This document shows, in pieces, positions 19,255 to 27,414 of a stretch of 64,000 bases of DNA. This DNA comes from Ruminococcaceae bacterium BL-4 (GTDB taxonomy: Bacteria; Bacillota; Clostridia; Oscillospirales; Acutalibacteraceae). Location of the stretch: the NCBI GenBank assembly GCA_902809935.1, contig LR778134.1:1922001-1986000 (forward strand), written 5' to 3'. The notes below the pieces were generated by a model. That model was not told where the DNA came from. It did not search any database and saw nothing but the letters and a program-made list of their open reading frames with translations. A program made the position numbers and the translations under genes. Within the stretch, counting starts at the first letter, position 1. Each line of letters begins with the position of its first letter.

Positions 19255-19869
19255 ATGAAGATTGAAACTGCTGATTTTGAAGCTTCTTTTGGTCGTTCAA
19301 ATCAGCTCCCATTTTCAACGATGCCAGAAATTGTATTCTCAGGAAAATCAAATGTTGGTAAATCTTCGTTGATTAATAAGCTATTAAATCGAAAATCGTT
19401 GGCTAGAGTAAGCTCACAGCCAGGAAAAACAGGAACCATTAATTTTTATCGACTTGAAAACTGCCGATTGGTGGATCTCCCAGGATACGGTTATGCAAAA
19501 GTTTCGCTTTCTGAAAAAAAGCGCTGGGCCGAATTGGTAGAAGGATATCTTTCAATGAAACGTGATATCCGACTGATTATCCAAATTATTGATATGCGTC
19601 ACAAGCCATCGGCTGATGATTTGGATATGGTGTCTTTTCTTGAGAATACTGGATTTCCGTTCTTGATTGCTATAACAAAAAGTGATAAACTGAATAAAAC
19701 GCAAAGAGCTCTCAATTTAGAAATGTTTCAGGAATTATTCGGGAAACGGGATATAGGAGTGATTCCCTTTTCTTCTCAAACTGGAGAAGGTGTGGAAGTT
19801 TTGCGAAAATGCATTGATGAAAATATAAACTTAATGCCATCTTTGCAGGAAATCAATAAGGAGCAATGA
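19255..19869 (+). CDS. engB: Ribosome biogenesis GTP-binding protein YsxC/EngB
   Basis: A small TRAFAC GTPase for 50S assembly. G1 is GKSNVGKSSL (about residues 30-39), followed by PGKTGTINFY (G2), DLPGYGYAK (G3) and TKSDK (G4). Length 204 aa. It lies 15 bp after lon with AGAAAGGAT upstream, the order lon-ysxC being conserved in Firmicutes. Confidence 0.96.
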   Translation: MKIETADFEASFGRSNQLPFSTMPEIVFSGKSNVGKSSLINKLLNRKSLARVSSQPGKTGTINFYRLENCRLVDLPGYGYAKVSLSEKKRWAELVEGYLSMKRDIRLIIQIIDMRHKPSADDLDMVSFLENTGFPFLIAITKSDKLNKTQRALNLEMFQELFGKRDIGVIPFSSQTGEGVEVLRKCIDENINLMPSLQEINKEQ

Positions 19870-19875
19870 AATTTT

Positions 19876-21174
19876 ATGCTGAATTTTGATCATCTAGCTG
19901 TAAATCAGCAGGGACATCTGACAATTGGTGGGATTGATACTACAAAATTAGCACAGGAATACGGAACACCTCTTTATGTAATGGATGAAGATAAAATCCG
20001 CAGTATCTGCCAAATGTATCAGAATTCTTTTAAAAAATGCTATCATGGGAATGGAATGCCGCTTTACGCTAGCAAAGCTTTTTGCTGCAAGGAAATGTGC
20101 AGGATCGTCAATGAAGAGGGAATGGGACTGGATGTTGTCTCTGGAGGCGAATTGTACACAGCTCTACAAGCAGGATTTCCGGCAGAACGAATTCAAATGC
20201 ACGGAAATAATAAAACACCGGATGAGCTTTCTTTCGCAATTAATTCGGGTGTAGGGCACATTGTTATTGATAATATGGATGAACTCAAGATGTTGGACGA
20301 AATGGCAGGAAAGCTTCATCAGACAGTTGGAGTTTCTTTACGTATTAAGCCTGGCATTGATGCACATACTCATCAGTTTATACGGACCGGACAAATTGAT
20401 TCCAAATTTGGATTTGCGTTGGAGACTGGCGAAGCCATGCAGGCAGTAAAAATGGCAATTCGTGCGAAAAATCTGGAGCTTTTGGAACTGCACTGCCATA
20501 TTGGCTCTCAAATTTTTGAATTACAGCCCTTTGTACTGGCAGCTCAAGTTATGATGGATTTTATGCAGCAGATTCGTAAAGAAACTGGAGTTATGTTACC
20601 GGAGCTGAATTTGGGAGGCGGTTTTGGTATTCAATATGTTGCCTCCGACAATTCACTCCCTTATGAGTCTTACATGGAGAAAGTTTCAGAAGCAATCAGA
20701 CAAAAATGTAAAGAATACGACTTTACAGAGCCAAAAATTTATATCGAACCAGGTCGTTCTATTGTAGGAGAAGCTGGTATCACCCTTTACACAATTGGAG
20801 CTGTAAAGCAAATCCCCAACATCCGTACATACGTTTCTATTGACGGAGGTATGACCGACAATCCGCGCTATGCGCTTTATCAGAGCAATTATACTGTCAT
20901 TGTAGCGAACCATGCAGACCAACCTGCAAAGCAAGTTGTTACTGTTGCAGGAAAATGCTGTGAATCAGGGGATCTCATTCAGAAGGATGCTCCGCTGCAG
21001 ATGTGTAAAGCGGGCGATTTATTGGCAGTCCTTTCGACTGGAGCTTATAATTATTCCATGGCTTCTAATTATAATCGAATTCCACGTCCTGCTGTTGTGA
21101 TGGTTCATGATGGAAAGACCCGTATTGCTGTAAAGAGGGAAACCTATGAGGATCTTATTCACAATGATTTATAA
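19876..21174 (+). CDS. lysA: Diaminopimelate decarboxylase
   Basis: A PLP enzyme catalysing the last step of lysine synthesis, meso-diaminopimelate to lysine. The PLP lysine is Lys67 (YASKAFCC). The GGGFGI phosphate-binding loop, the EPGRS motif and the CESGD active-site cysteine motif are all present. It is 432 aa long, 6 bp after engB. The remaining lysine genes sit in the asd-dapA-dapB operon 14 kb away, where a lysine riboswitch is found; none is seen here. Confidence 0.96.
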   Translation: MLNFDHLAVNQQGHLTIGGIDTTKLAQEYGTPLYVMDEDKIRSICQMYQNSFKKCYHGNGMPLYASKAFCCKEMCRIVNEEGMGLDVVSGGELYTALQAGFPAERIQMHGNNKTPDELSFAINSGVGHIVIDNMDELKMLDEMAGKLHQTVGVSLRIKPGIDAHTHQFIRTGQIDSKFGFALETGEAMQAVKMAIRAKNLELLELHCHIGSQIFELQPFVLAAQVMMDFMQQIRKETGVMLPELNLGGGFGIQYVASDNSLPYESYMEKVSEAIRQKCKEYDFTEPKIYIEPGRSIVGEAGITLYTIGAVKQIPNIRTYVSIDGGMTDNPRYALYQSNYTVIVANHADQPAKQVVTVAGKCCESGDLIQKDAPLQMCKAGDLLAVLSTGAYNYSMASNYNRIPRPAVVMVHDGKTRIAVKRETYEDLIHNDL

Positions 21175-21185
21175 TGGCTGAACGA

Positions 21186-21214
21186 TTTACTTTTTCCCTT
21201 TTCTGTGCTAAAAT
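21186..21214 (+). promoter_or_regulatory. Promoter for yerC-like gene
   Basis: TTTACT (21186-21191) and TAAAAT (21209-21214) are spaced by 17 bp. The sequence TGTGCTAAAATATAAA around the -10 is identical to that in the rplS promoter. Confidence 0.65.
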
Positions 21215-21245
21215 ATAAATTCAGGAAGACGAGGAGTGAGTAAAA

Positions 21246-21575
21246 ATGAATTCGAAATTAAAGGACGATAATGTCGATTTTTTATTTGAAGCAATTTTAT
21301 CTTTAAAGTCTGCAGAAGAATGTTATAATTTTTTTGAGGATCTTTGTACTGTTCCAGAAATCAAAGCAATGTCTCAGCGAATTGTGGTCGCTCATATGCT
21401 TAGCACAAAACGCGTTTATAGTGATATTGTAGAAAAAACCGGTGCTTCTACTGCAACGATCAGTCGTGTTAATCGGTCTTTGCATTATGGATGTGACGGT
21501 TATAGTTTGGTATTTGGCCGAATAAAAGACGTCCCCAAAAGTGAATCAGAGACCGGAGATATAAAATCGAAATGA
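21246..21575 (+). CDS. YerC/YecD family TrpR-related regulator
   Basis: A 109-aa TrpR-superfamily DNA-binding protein. The helix-turn-helix is in KTGASTATISRVNRSL (about residues 64-79), and the N-terminal helices include the conserved FFEDLCTVPEIKAMSQRI. Its targets are unknown to me. It overlaps the following methyltransferase gene by 4 nt and has its own promoter. Confidence 0.9.
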   Translation: MNSKLKDDNVDFLFEAILSLKSAEECYNFFEDLCTVPEIKAMSQRIVVAHMLSTKRVYSDIVEKTGASTATISRVNRSLHYGCDGYSLVFGRIKDVPKSESETGDIKSK

Positions 21576-22345
21576 GTTATTCGGCTTTTGCAAATTATTA
21601 CGATTATTTAATGAAAGATGTTAATTACCCGGCGCTGGCACAATACCTGCGCCGGGTTTTGGCACAATTTGGGCATACTCCTAAACTTGCATTGGACCTT
21701 GCCTGTGGTACTGGCAGCCTGACTTTGGAGCTCAAGCAAATGGGAATTGACATCTATGGAATCGATGCCAGCCCTGATATGCTTTCGATTGCACAGCAAA
21801 AGACAGCTACAGCGGGGGAAGAAATTTTATTTCTCTGCCAAAAGATGCAGAATTTAGATCTTTATGGGACGATTGATACTGTTTTTTGTACTTTGGATAG
21901 CTTAAATCATCTATCCGGCAAAAGAGAGCTTTTAAAAGCTTTTCAAAAAGTTTCTTTGTTCCTTGAACCAGATGGATACTTTATTTTTGATTTAAATACA
22001 CCATACAAACATCAGCATGTTTTAGCGGATCATACTTTTGTTTATGATCTTGATCCTGTTTATTGTATCTGGCAGAATCTTTATGAAGAACGCGAAAATC
22101 GAGTCTCCATTTCTTTGGATTTCTTTAAAAGGGAAGAGCAAATTTATCATCGAAGTCATGAAAATTTTTATGAATATGCCTATTCTATCGATGACATTCG
22201 CTCTTTATTAGAACTATCAGGTTTACAGATGCGCGCAGTTTATGAGGATTTTACTTTTAACGCTCCAACAAATCACACGGAACGAATTTTGGTGGTTTCT
22301 GAAAAATCATCTGTAAAAAACATGGAAAAAGTTATTGACAAATAA
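21572..22345 (+). CDS. Class I SAM-dependent methyltransferase
   Basis: A 257-aa Rossmann-fold methyltransferase with motif I ALDLACGTGSLTLEL (about residues 38-52) and an acidic motif II (IYGIDAS). The substrate cannot be told from sequence. The start overlaps the YerC-like stop (ATGA). The promoter of the tRNA cluster lies in its last codons and stop. Confidence 0.85.
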   Translation: MSYSAFANYYDYLMKDVNYPALAQYLRRVLAQFGHTPKLALDLACGTGSLTLELKQMGIDIYGIDASPDMLSIAQQKTATAGEEILFLCQKMQNLDLYGTIDTVFCTLDSLNHLSGKRELLKAFQKVSLFLEPDGYFIFDLNTPYKHQHVLADHTFVYDLDPVYCIWQNLYEERENRVSISLDFFKREEQIYHRSHENFYEYAYSIDDIRSLLELSGLQMRAVYEDFTFNAPTNHTERILVVSEKSSVKNMEKVIDK

Positions 22346-22363
22346 AGCAAGATATAGTATCAT
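22335..22363 (+). promoter_or_regulatory. Promoter for the first tRNA cluster
   Basis: TTGACA (22335-22340) and TATCAT (22358-22363) are 17 bp apart; the -35 box lies within the final codons of the methyltransferase gene. Confidence 0.65.
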
Positions 22364-22398
22364 ATATAAGTCGCTGATACGAAAGTATTCGCTCTGTT

Positions 22399-22475
22399 GG
22401 GAGCATAGCTCAGCTGGTTAGAGCACCTGCCTTACAAGCAGGGGGTCATAGGTTCGAGTCCTATTGTTCCCACCA
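22399..22475 (+). tRNA. tRNA-Val(UAC)
   Basis: Complete cloverleaf with acceptor GGGAGCA/TGTTCCC, anticodon TAC in loop CTTACAA, T-loop TTCGAGT and an encoded CCA end. Confidence 0.97.
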
Positions 22476-22480
22476 TCAGT

Positions 22481-22557
22481 GGCTCGGTAGTTCAGCTGGT
22501 TAGAACGCTAGCCTGTCACGCTAGAGGTCGACGGTTCGATCCCGTTCCGAGTCGCCA
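22481..22557 (+). tRNA. tRNA-Asp(GUC)
   Basis: Acceptor GGCTCGG/CCGAGTC, anticodon GTC in loop CTGTCAC, encoded CCA. The same 77-base sequence occurs at 51735-51811. Confidence 0.97.
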
Positions 22558-22560
22558 CTT

Positions 22561-22636
22561 GCCTCTGTAGCTCAGTCGGTAGAGCAGGGGACTGAAAATC
22601 CCCGTGTCGGTGGTTCGATTCCGCCCGGAGGCACCA
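22561..22636 (+). tRNA. tRNA-Phe(GAA)
   Basis: Acceptor GCCTCTG/CGGAGGC, anticodon GAA between GGGGA and TCCCC, encoded CCA. Confidence 0.97.
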
Positions 22637-22638
22637 TT

Positions 22639-22714
22639 GCGAATGTAGCTCATCTGGTAGAGCGCCACCTTGCCAAGGTGGAGGTAGCGAGTTCGAGCCT
22701 CGTCGTTCGCTCCA
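22639..22714 (+). tRNA. tRNA-Gly(GCC)
   Basis: Acceptor GCGAATG/CGTTCGC, anticodon GCC in loop TTGCCAA, encoded CCA. Confidence 0.97.
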
Positions 22715-22719
22715 TTTTT

Positions 22720-22793
22720 GGCGTCATAGCCAAGCGGTAAGGCATGGGTCTGCAAAACCCTGATCCCCAGTTCAAATCTGGGTGACGCCTCCA
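22720..22793 (+). tRNA. tRNA-Cys(GCA)
   Basis: Acceptor GGCGTCA/TGACGCC, anticodon GCA in loop CTGCAAA, encoded CCA. It is the last of the cluster. Confidence 0.97.
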
Positions 22794-22796
22794 CTG

Positions 22797-22834
22797 AAAA
22801 GACCGAATCTCTTTTGAGATTTGGTCTTTTTTTT
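22797..22834 (+). terminator. Terminator of the first tRNA cluster
   Basis: GACCGAATCTC (22801-22811) pairs with GAGATTTGGTC (22816-22826), followed by eight T residues. Confidence 0.93.
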
Positions 22835-22879
22835 AGTAACTTGGTAGGTTGCTTTAACTTTGATAGGAGAATTTAGATC

Positions 22880-23383
22880 ATGGTCTCTAAAAAGATTATA
22901 CATCCTCTGGAACCGGTCTGGAACTCAGAATGTAGAGCTTTGATTTTGGGGACAATGCCTTCCCCTAAATCCCGTATGGTAGGGTTTTATTATGGGCATC
23001 CACAGAATCGTTTCTGGTGCGTTTTAGCCGAAATTTTTGGCGAGACTGTTCCAAATTCTAATGCAGAAAAAACTTCTTTTCTTTTGCAGCATCGAATTGC
23101 TTTATGGGATGTTTTAAAATCTTGTCGAATTTGCGGTGCTTCTGATCAATCAATTACGGAACCTGTTCCAAATGATTTTTCAGTTTTGCTAAAAGAAACA
23201 GAAATTCAGTCGATTTATACAACAGGGCGGAAAGCTTTTCAGCTATATGAGAGCCTCGTCTATCCAAAGACTAAAATTCATGCAATTGCTTTGCCTTCTA
23301 CAAGTCCAGCTAATTGCCGCATGAGCTTTCATGATTTGATTGACGCTTATCGTGTTTTGTTGAATACTGTCAGCACAAAATGA
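22880..23383 (+). CDS. DNA-deoxyinosine glycosylase (UDG family 6-like)
   Basis: A 167-aa member of the uracil-DNA-glycosylase superfamily. The motif LILGTMPSPKSRMVGFYYG, followed by HPQNRFW, matches the hypoxanthine-DNA glycosylase branch that removes deaminated adenine from DNA. The C-terminal LPSTSPANCR corresponds to the DNA-binding loop. It stands between the tRNA terminator and a MATE gene. The superfamily is clear; substrate preference is from family knowledge. Confidence 0.85.
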   Translation: MVSKKIIHPLEPVWNSECRALILGTMPSPKSRMVGFYYGHPQNRFWCVLAEIFGETVPNSNAEKTSFLLQHRIALWDVLKSCRICGASDQSITEPVPNDFSVLLKETEIQSIYTTGRKAFQLYESLVYPKTKIHAIALPSTSPANCRMSFHDLIDAYRVLLNTVSTK

Positions 23384-23413
23384 ATGAAGTAACATATTTT
23401 AGGGAGGAACTAT

Positions 23414-24805
23414 ATGGAAAAAAACGAAATAATTGATCAAAAAGACGAACAAACACAACCATTAACACCAAATAAAATGGGAACGAGGTCAATGTTTCCA
23501 TTGATTATTTCAATGGCACTGCCGGCAATGTTCTCTATGATGATTCAGGCTCTTTATAACGTAGTAGACAGTTATTTTGTTGCACAAATCAGTGAAAATG
23601 CTTTAACAGCTGTTTCTTTGGTGTTTCCAATTCAAAGCCTGCTAATCGCTCTTGGAATTGGTACTGCGATCGGAATTAATTCTTTGGTATCAAGACGCCT
23701 TGGCGAACAAAACTTTGCAGAAGCCAATTCTGCGGCTACACACGGAATTCTTTTAGGCCTTTTGAATTATATTGTTTTTTTTGTTGTTGGCTTTTTTTCA
23801 CGTCCGTTTATCGGATTGTTTACAAACACACCGGAAGTAATCGAAATGGGCACACAGTATATGCAGATTGTATGTTTCTTTTCTTTTGGCGTTTTTGTGG
23901 AAGTCAATATTGAAAAATCTTTACAAGCAACCGGAAATATGCTGTACCCGATGATGTTTCAGCTGATTGGGGCTGTTACAAACATTATCTTGGATCCTAT
24001 TTTTATTTTTGGATTATTTGGAGTTCCAAAAATGAGTGTTGCAGGTGCGGCAATCGCTACTGTTTTAGGACAAATCCTTGCAATGATCATAGCACTTATC
24101 GTCCTTACAAAAAAAGAACACGAAATTACTGTTTCTTTTCACCATTTTCATATAAATACAAGAATCGTTAAAAACATCTATGAAGTTGGACTGCCTTCGA
24201 TCGTAATGCAGTCCATCGGATCTGTAATGGTGATGGGAATTAATGCAATTCTGATGTCTTATACCGAAACGGCAGTTGCTTTTTTTGGTGTTTATTTTAA
24301 ATTGCAATCTTTTATTTTTATGCCTGTTTTTGGACTGAATCAGGGAATCATGCCGATTATAGGGTATAATTTTGGTGCACAAAATAAAAGCCGTATGAAA
24401 GACTGCCTTCGCTATGGAACCATTATTGCTGTCGTCATTATGATAATTGGTGTTGTCGTGTTTTGGACAATTCCAAATCTGTTGCTGGGGATTTTCAATG
24501 CTTCCGATGTGATGCTTTCAATAGGCGTTCCTGCGCTTAAAACAATCAGTCTCTGCTTTATCCCGGCTGCTATTGGAATCACATTCTCAGGCGAATTTCA
24601 GGCAGTAGGGAAAGGGACTTACAGCCTTTTAGTCTCTTTGTTAAGACAACTTTGTATTTTACTTCCGGCTGCCTATTTGCTGTCTGTATTAACACACTCT
24701 TTACCGTCAATTTGGTATGCTTTCCCAATTGCAGAGTTTTTCTCTTGCATCGCAAGTATTTTGTTGCATAATCGAATTAAGAAAAAAATGCTTTCTAAAT
24801 TTTAA
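23414..24805 (+). CDS. MATE family efflux transporter
   Basis: A 463-aa integral membrane protein with about 12 hydrophobic segments in two similar halves, typical of cation-coupled multidrug/toxin extrusion antiporters. Typical sequences are LALPAMFSMMIQALYNVVDSY-like in the first half and FGLNQGIMPIIGYNFGA in the second. The substrate is unknown. AGGGAGGA precedes the ATG and a strong terminator follows. Confidence 0.9.
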   Translation: MEKNEIIDQKDEQTQPLTPNKMGTRSMFPLIISMALPAMFSMMIQALYNVVDSYFVAQISENALTAVSLVFPIQSLLIALGIGTAIGINSLVSRRLGEQNFAEANSAATHGILLGLLNYIVFFVVGFFSRPFIGLFTNTPEVIEMGTQYMQIVCFFSFGVFVEVNIEKSLQATGNMLYPMMFQLIGAVTNIILDPIFIFGLFGVPKMSVAGAAIATVLGQILAMIIALIVLTKKEHEITVSFHHFHINTRIVKNIYEVGLPSIVMQSIGSVMVMGINAILMSYTETAVAFFGVYFKLQSFIFMPVFGLNQGIMPIIGYNFGAQNKSRMKDCLRYGTIIAVVIMIIGVVVFWTIPNLLLGIFNASDVMLSIGVPALKTISLCFIPAAIGITFSGEFQAVGKGTYSLLVSLLRQLCILLPAAYLLSVLTHSLPSIWYAFPIAEFFSCIASILLHNRIKKKMLSKF

Positions 24806-24825
24806 ACCTAGATGGATACTTTTTT

Positions 24826-24861
24826 AAGCAGCCTGTTTTGCAAAAGAACAGGCTGCTTTTT
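24826..24861 (+). terminator. Terminator after the MATE gene
   Basis: AAGCAGCCTGTT (24826-24837) pairs perfectly with AACAGGCTGCTT (24847-24858), followed by T residues. Confidence 0.93.
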
Positions 24862-24909
24862 GTATGATTGCTATTTTTAAAGCATATATTTTTTCGGGCG
24901 GTGAAAAAG

Positions 24910-25650
24910 ATGAAGCATTCCCGGAAAAACAAATTAACTATTTTAGCTTTGGCTCTCTGCTGTACAGGGCTTTTAACGTTGACCTTTTGTTCCTATCATC
25001 AAGCAGCCAAACTTGCAGCGGCAAAAGTCGCCCCTAATCCACCGATTATCCTTGACGCGGGGCATGGTGGGGAAGATGGAGGCGCTACCGGAAAATCCCA
25101 GCTACCTGAAAAAGATTTGAATCTGGCAATTACCCAAATGCTGCAAAAAAAACTATGCGACTCTGGTTATCAGGTAATCATGACTCGAGACAGCGATGTT
25201 TCTTTAGGCAATCCTAAGTTGTCTACTATACATGAACGCAAAGCCTCTGATATCCATCAGCGGTTTGCTATTTTACAAGGAACCCCTGGCGCTATTTTTA
25301 TCAGTATTCATCAAAATTATTTTAGCGAAAGCAGATACAGTGGCGCACAAGTTTTTTATTCCAAAAATGATACACAAAGTAAGACTCTTGCAGAATCCAT
25401 TCGAGCAAGCATTGTAAATTCTGTTCAACCGGACAATGATCGTCAATTAAAGCCGGCTACCAGCAGTATTTATCTTCTTTGGCATGCGAAAAGTCCGGCA
25501 GTTTTAGTAGAATGCGGCTTTCTCTCCAATGATTCGGAGGCAAAACTTTTAAATAATTCGGAATATCAGGAAAAAATTGCACAGGCAATTTTTGAGGGCA
25601 TTAACGCTTATTTAACGAGCCCTTCTGATCAGACTTCTTCTGGGGATTGA
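24910..25650 (+). CDS. N-acetylmuramoyl-L-alanine amidase, CwlD-like
   Basis: An Amidase_3 zinc hydrolase cleaving the bond between muramic acid and the stem peptide. A single N-terminal membrane segment or signal (about residues 9-27) is followed by ILDAGHGGEDGG (His52), a conserved Glu in LPEKDLNL, SIHQN and VECGFLSN with the catalytic Glu. The 246-aa single-domain, membrane-anchored form resembles CwlD, which makes muramic lactam in spore cortex. The ATG at 24910 follows GGCGGTG by 6 bp. A weak sporulation-type -10 (CATATATT at 24883-24890) lies upstream. CwlD identity is inference. Confidence 0.8.
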   Translation: MKHSRKNKLTILALALCCTGLLTLTFCSYHQAAKLAAAKVAPNPPIILDAGHGGEDGGATGKSQLPEKDLNLAITQMLQKKLCDSGYQVIMTRDSDVSLGNPKLSTIHERKASDIHQRFAILQGTPGAIFISIHQNYFSESRYSGAQVFYSKNDTQSKTLAESIRASIVNSVQPDNDRQLKPATSSIYLLWHAKSPAVLVECGFLSNDSEAKLLNNSEYQEKIAQAIFEGINAYLTSPSDQTSSGD

Positions 25651-25719
25651 AGAAAATAATCATTTGTAGTAAACTAAAAGTAATTAAAAATTTGAGCATT
25701 TTGCTTTGTGAGGAATATT

Positions 25720-27096
25720 ATGTCTGGAAAATCCAAAAGTATCTATGTTTGCAGCCAATGCGGATATGAATCCGCAAAATGGTATGGAAAATGTCCTGGC
25801 TGCGGCGAATGGAATACAATGAACGAAGAAATTAGAGAACCTGTTCGAAACGTATCCCAAAAATCTGCACTCTATTCTATGAAAGGCCGTCAGCATCCAC
25901 AGCTTCTTTCTGAGATCAGCACCGATATAGAAACTCGATATCAGACTGGGGTAGAGGAGCTGGACCGTGTATTAGGAGGGGGGATTGTAAAAGGTTCTTT
26001 AATCCTAATCAGTGGAGAGCCTGGAATCGGGAAGAGTACGATTTTACTCCAGATCTGTGAGCATTTAGGGAAAGCTCTCCGAATTTTGTATGTATCCGGA
26101 GAAGAGTCCAGCCGACAGATTAAATTGCGGGCATCCAGACTCCAAGTGCATTCAGAAAATCTTTTGATTTTGACTGAAACGGACGTTCAACTAATTACAG
26201 AGCAGATTCGCGAAACGAAACCGGACCTTGTGATGATTGATTCCATTCAAACAATGAATCTCTCCGAATTAAATTCTGCTCCAGGCAGTATCACGCAAGT
26301 TCGTGAATGCACAAATTTATATATGAGAACAGCAAAAGAGCTGGAAATCCCCACTATATTGGTAGGACACGTTAACAAAGACGGTGCAATTGCAGGACCA
26401 AAGGTTTTGGAACACATTGTAGATGCGGTATTATATTTTGAGGGCGACCGTCAAATGAGCTATCGGATTCTACGAGCGGTAAAAAATCGTTATGGTTCGA
26501 CTAATGAAATTGGCGTTTTTGATATGGGGGACCATGGACTAAAAGAGGTTCCTAATCCATCTATGGCGCTGCTTTCCGGTCGTCCAACCCATGTATCTGG
26601 AACTTGCGTAACGTGCGTTTTAGAGGGAAGCAGATCTATTTTAGCAGAGATACAAGGACTTGTTACAACAACTGGATTCGGAAATCCTAGACGAATGTCT
26701 ACTGGGTTTGACTATAACCGTATGAATTTACTTTTAGCGGTATTAGAAAAGCGCGGGGGTTATTATTTTTCTAATTTGGATGCTTATTTAAATGTGGTTG
26801 GTGGTCTGCGGTTAGAAGAACCAGCCTGTGATCTTGCGGTTGCAATTGCCCTGATTTCCAGTTTAAAAGATTTGCCGGTTCCGGAAGATACCGTCGTATT
26901 TGGAGAAATCGGTCTTGCAGGAGAAATTCGATCGGTCCTGCATGCAGATCAGCGAGTCAGCGAATGTGCAAGGATGGGATTTAAACGTTGTATTCTTCCG
27001 GCAAACTGTTTAAAGAACCTAGAAGGGCGCTACAGCGGAATTGAACTTATCGGCGTGAAAAATATTCGCCAGGCGATTGGGGCTCTTGGGGGTTAA
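25720..27096 (+). CDS. radA: DNA repair protein RadA (Sms)
   Basis: A RecA-like ATPase that helps branch migration during recombination. It has an N-terminal zinc ribbon (CSQCG...CPGCG), Walker A GEPGIGKST, the RadA signature KNRYGST and a C-terminal Lon-like domain. About 458 aa. The ATG at 25720 has TGAGGA upstream; a GTG at 25708 is less likely. The last 50 bases overlap a small convergent gene on the other strand. Confidence 0.96.
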   Translation: MSGKSKSIYVCSQCGYESAKWYGKCPGCGEWNTMNEEIREPVRNVSQKSALYSMKGRQHPQLLSEISTDIETRYQTGVEELDRVLGGGIVKGSLILISGEPGIGKSTILLQICEHLGKALRILYVSGEESSRQIKLRASRLQVHSENLLILTETDVQLITEQIRETKPDLVMIDSIQTMNLSELNSAPGSITQVRECTNLYMRTAKELEIPTILVGHVNKDGAIAGPKVLEHIVDAVLYFEGDRQMSYRILRAVKNRYGSTNEIGVFDMGDHGLKEVPNPSMALLSGRPTHVSGTCVTCVLEGSRSILAEIQGLVTTTGFGNPRRMSTGFDYNRMNLLLAVLEKRGGYYFSNLDAYLNVVGGLRLEEPACDLAVAIALISSLKDLPVPEDTVVFGEIGLAGEIRSVLHADQRVSECARMGFKRCILPANCLKNLEGRYSGIELIGVKNIRQAIGALGG

Positions 27097-27232
27097 TACA
27101 GTCTCCGTTTTCATAGTCAGAGCGTTTCATCACATAAACACAGTGAACACAACCGTTTGGCTGATACGGACATTCTATCTGGCAATATCCATCTTTTTGA
27201 TAAGTGCAGTCTACATCACAATGGACGAGCAT
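27047..27232 (-). CDS. Small Cys-rich protein, convergent with radA
   Basis: A 61-aa protein with eight cysteines (5, 9, 17, 21, 28, 31 and 45 among the first 45 residues are clear, paired as Cx3C, Cx3C and Cx2C). The pattern suggests metal binding. A strong GAGGTGA ribosome site lies 7 bp before the ATG, which supports a real gene. It resembles short clostridial Cys-rich proteins, often misannotated, whose function is unknown. Its last 17 codons lie antisense to the radA 3' end, so the C-terminal stretch is constrained by the radA code. Confidence 0.7.
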   Translation of the reverse strand: MLVHCDVDCTYQKDGYCQIECPYQPNGCVHCVYVMKRSDYENGDCINPQEPQSPGEYFSRR

Positions 27233-27371
27233 GGAAAATTCACCTCATTTTTTATATTTGAATTTTATAAAAGTATGAGGATTTTGGAGATAGGATATAC
27301 ATAGAAAAGATAAAAATTGTGTCCGACAGCGTCGGGAGTTGCTTTATATAGCTTTATATAATTTATAATCT

Positions 27372-27401
27372 AATTATACAAAATGAATATTTTGTATAAT
27401 T
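27372..27401. promoter_or_regulatory. Perfect 13-bp-arm palindrome before the xerC-like gene
   Basis: AATTATACAAAAT (27372-27384) is the exact reverse complement of 27389-27401, with GAAT between. Trimmed to 28 bp it has 11-bp arms and a 6-bp centre (TGAATA), the geometry of dif sites. It overlaps the likely transcription start of a promoter with TTGCTT (27339-27344) and TATAAT (27364-27369), and ends just before the AAGGAGG ribosome site. It may be a Xer recombination site or an operator. There is no T run, so a terminator role is unlikely. Confidence 0.75.
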
Positions 27402-27414
27402 AAGGAGGGGAAAA

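Noticed and set aside
22516-22794. Open frame antisense to the tRNA cluster (92 codons)
   Set aside because: It is the well-known spurious translation of tRNA genes; the tRNAs explain the sequence.
27341-27360. Tandem GCTTTATATA repeat as a microsatellite or CRISPR-like element
   Set aside because: Only two copies in an AT-rich promoter region; no further repeats or spacers.
27389-27401. TATAAT in the right palindrome arm as the -10 box of the xerC-like gene
   Set aside because: Transcription would start inside the ribosome site, leaving no usable leader; TATAAT at 27364-27369 is a better candidate.
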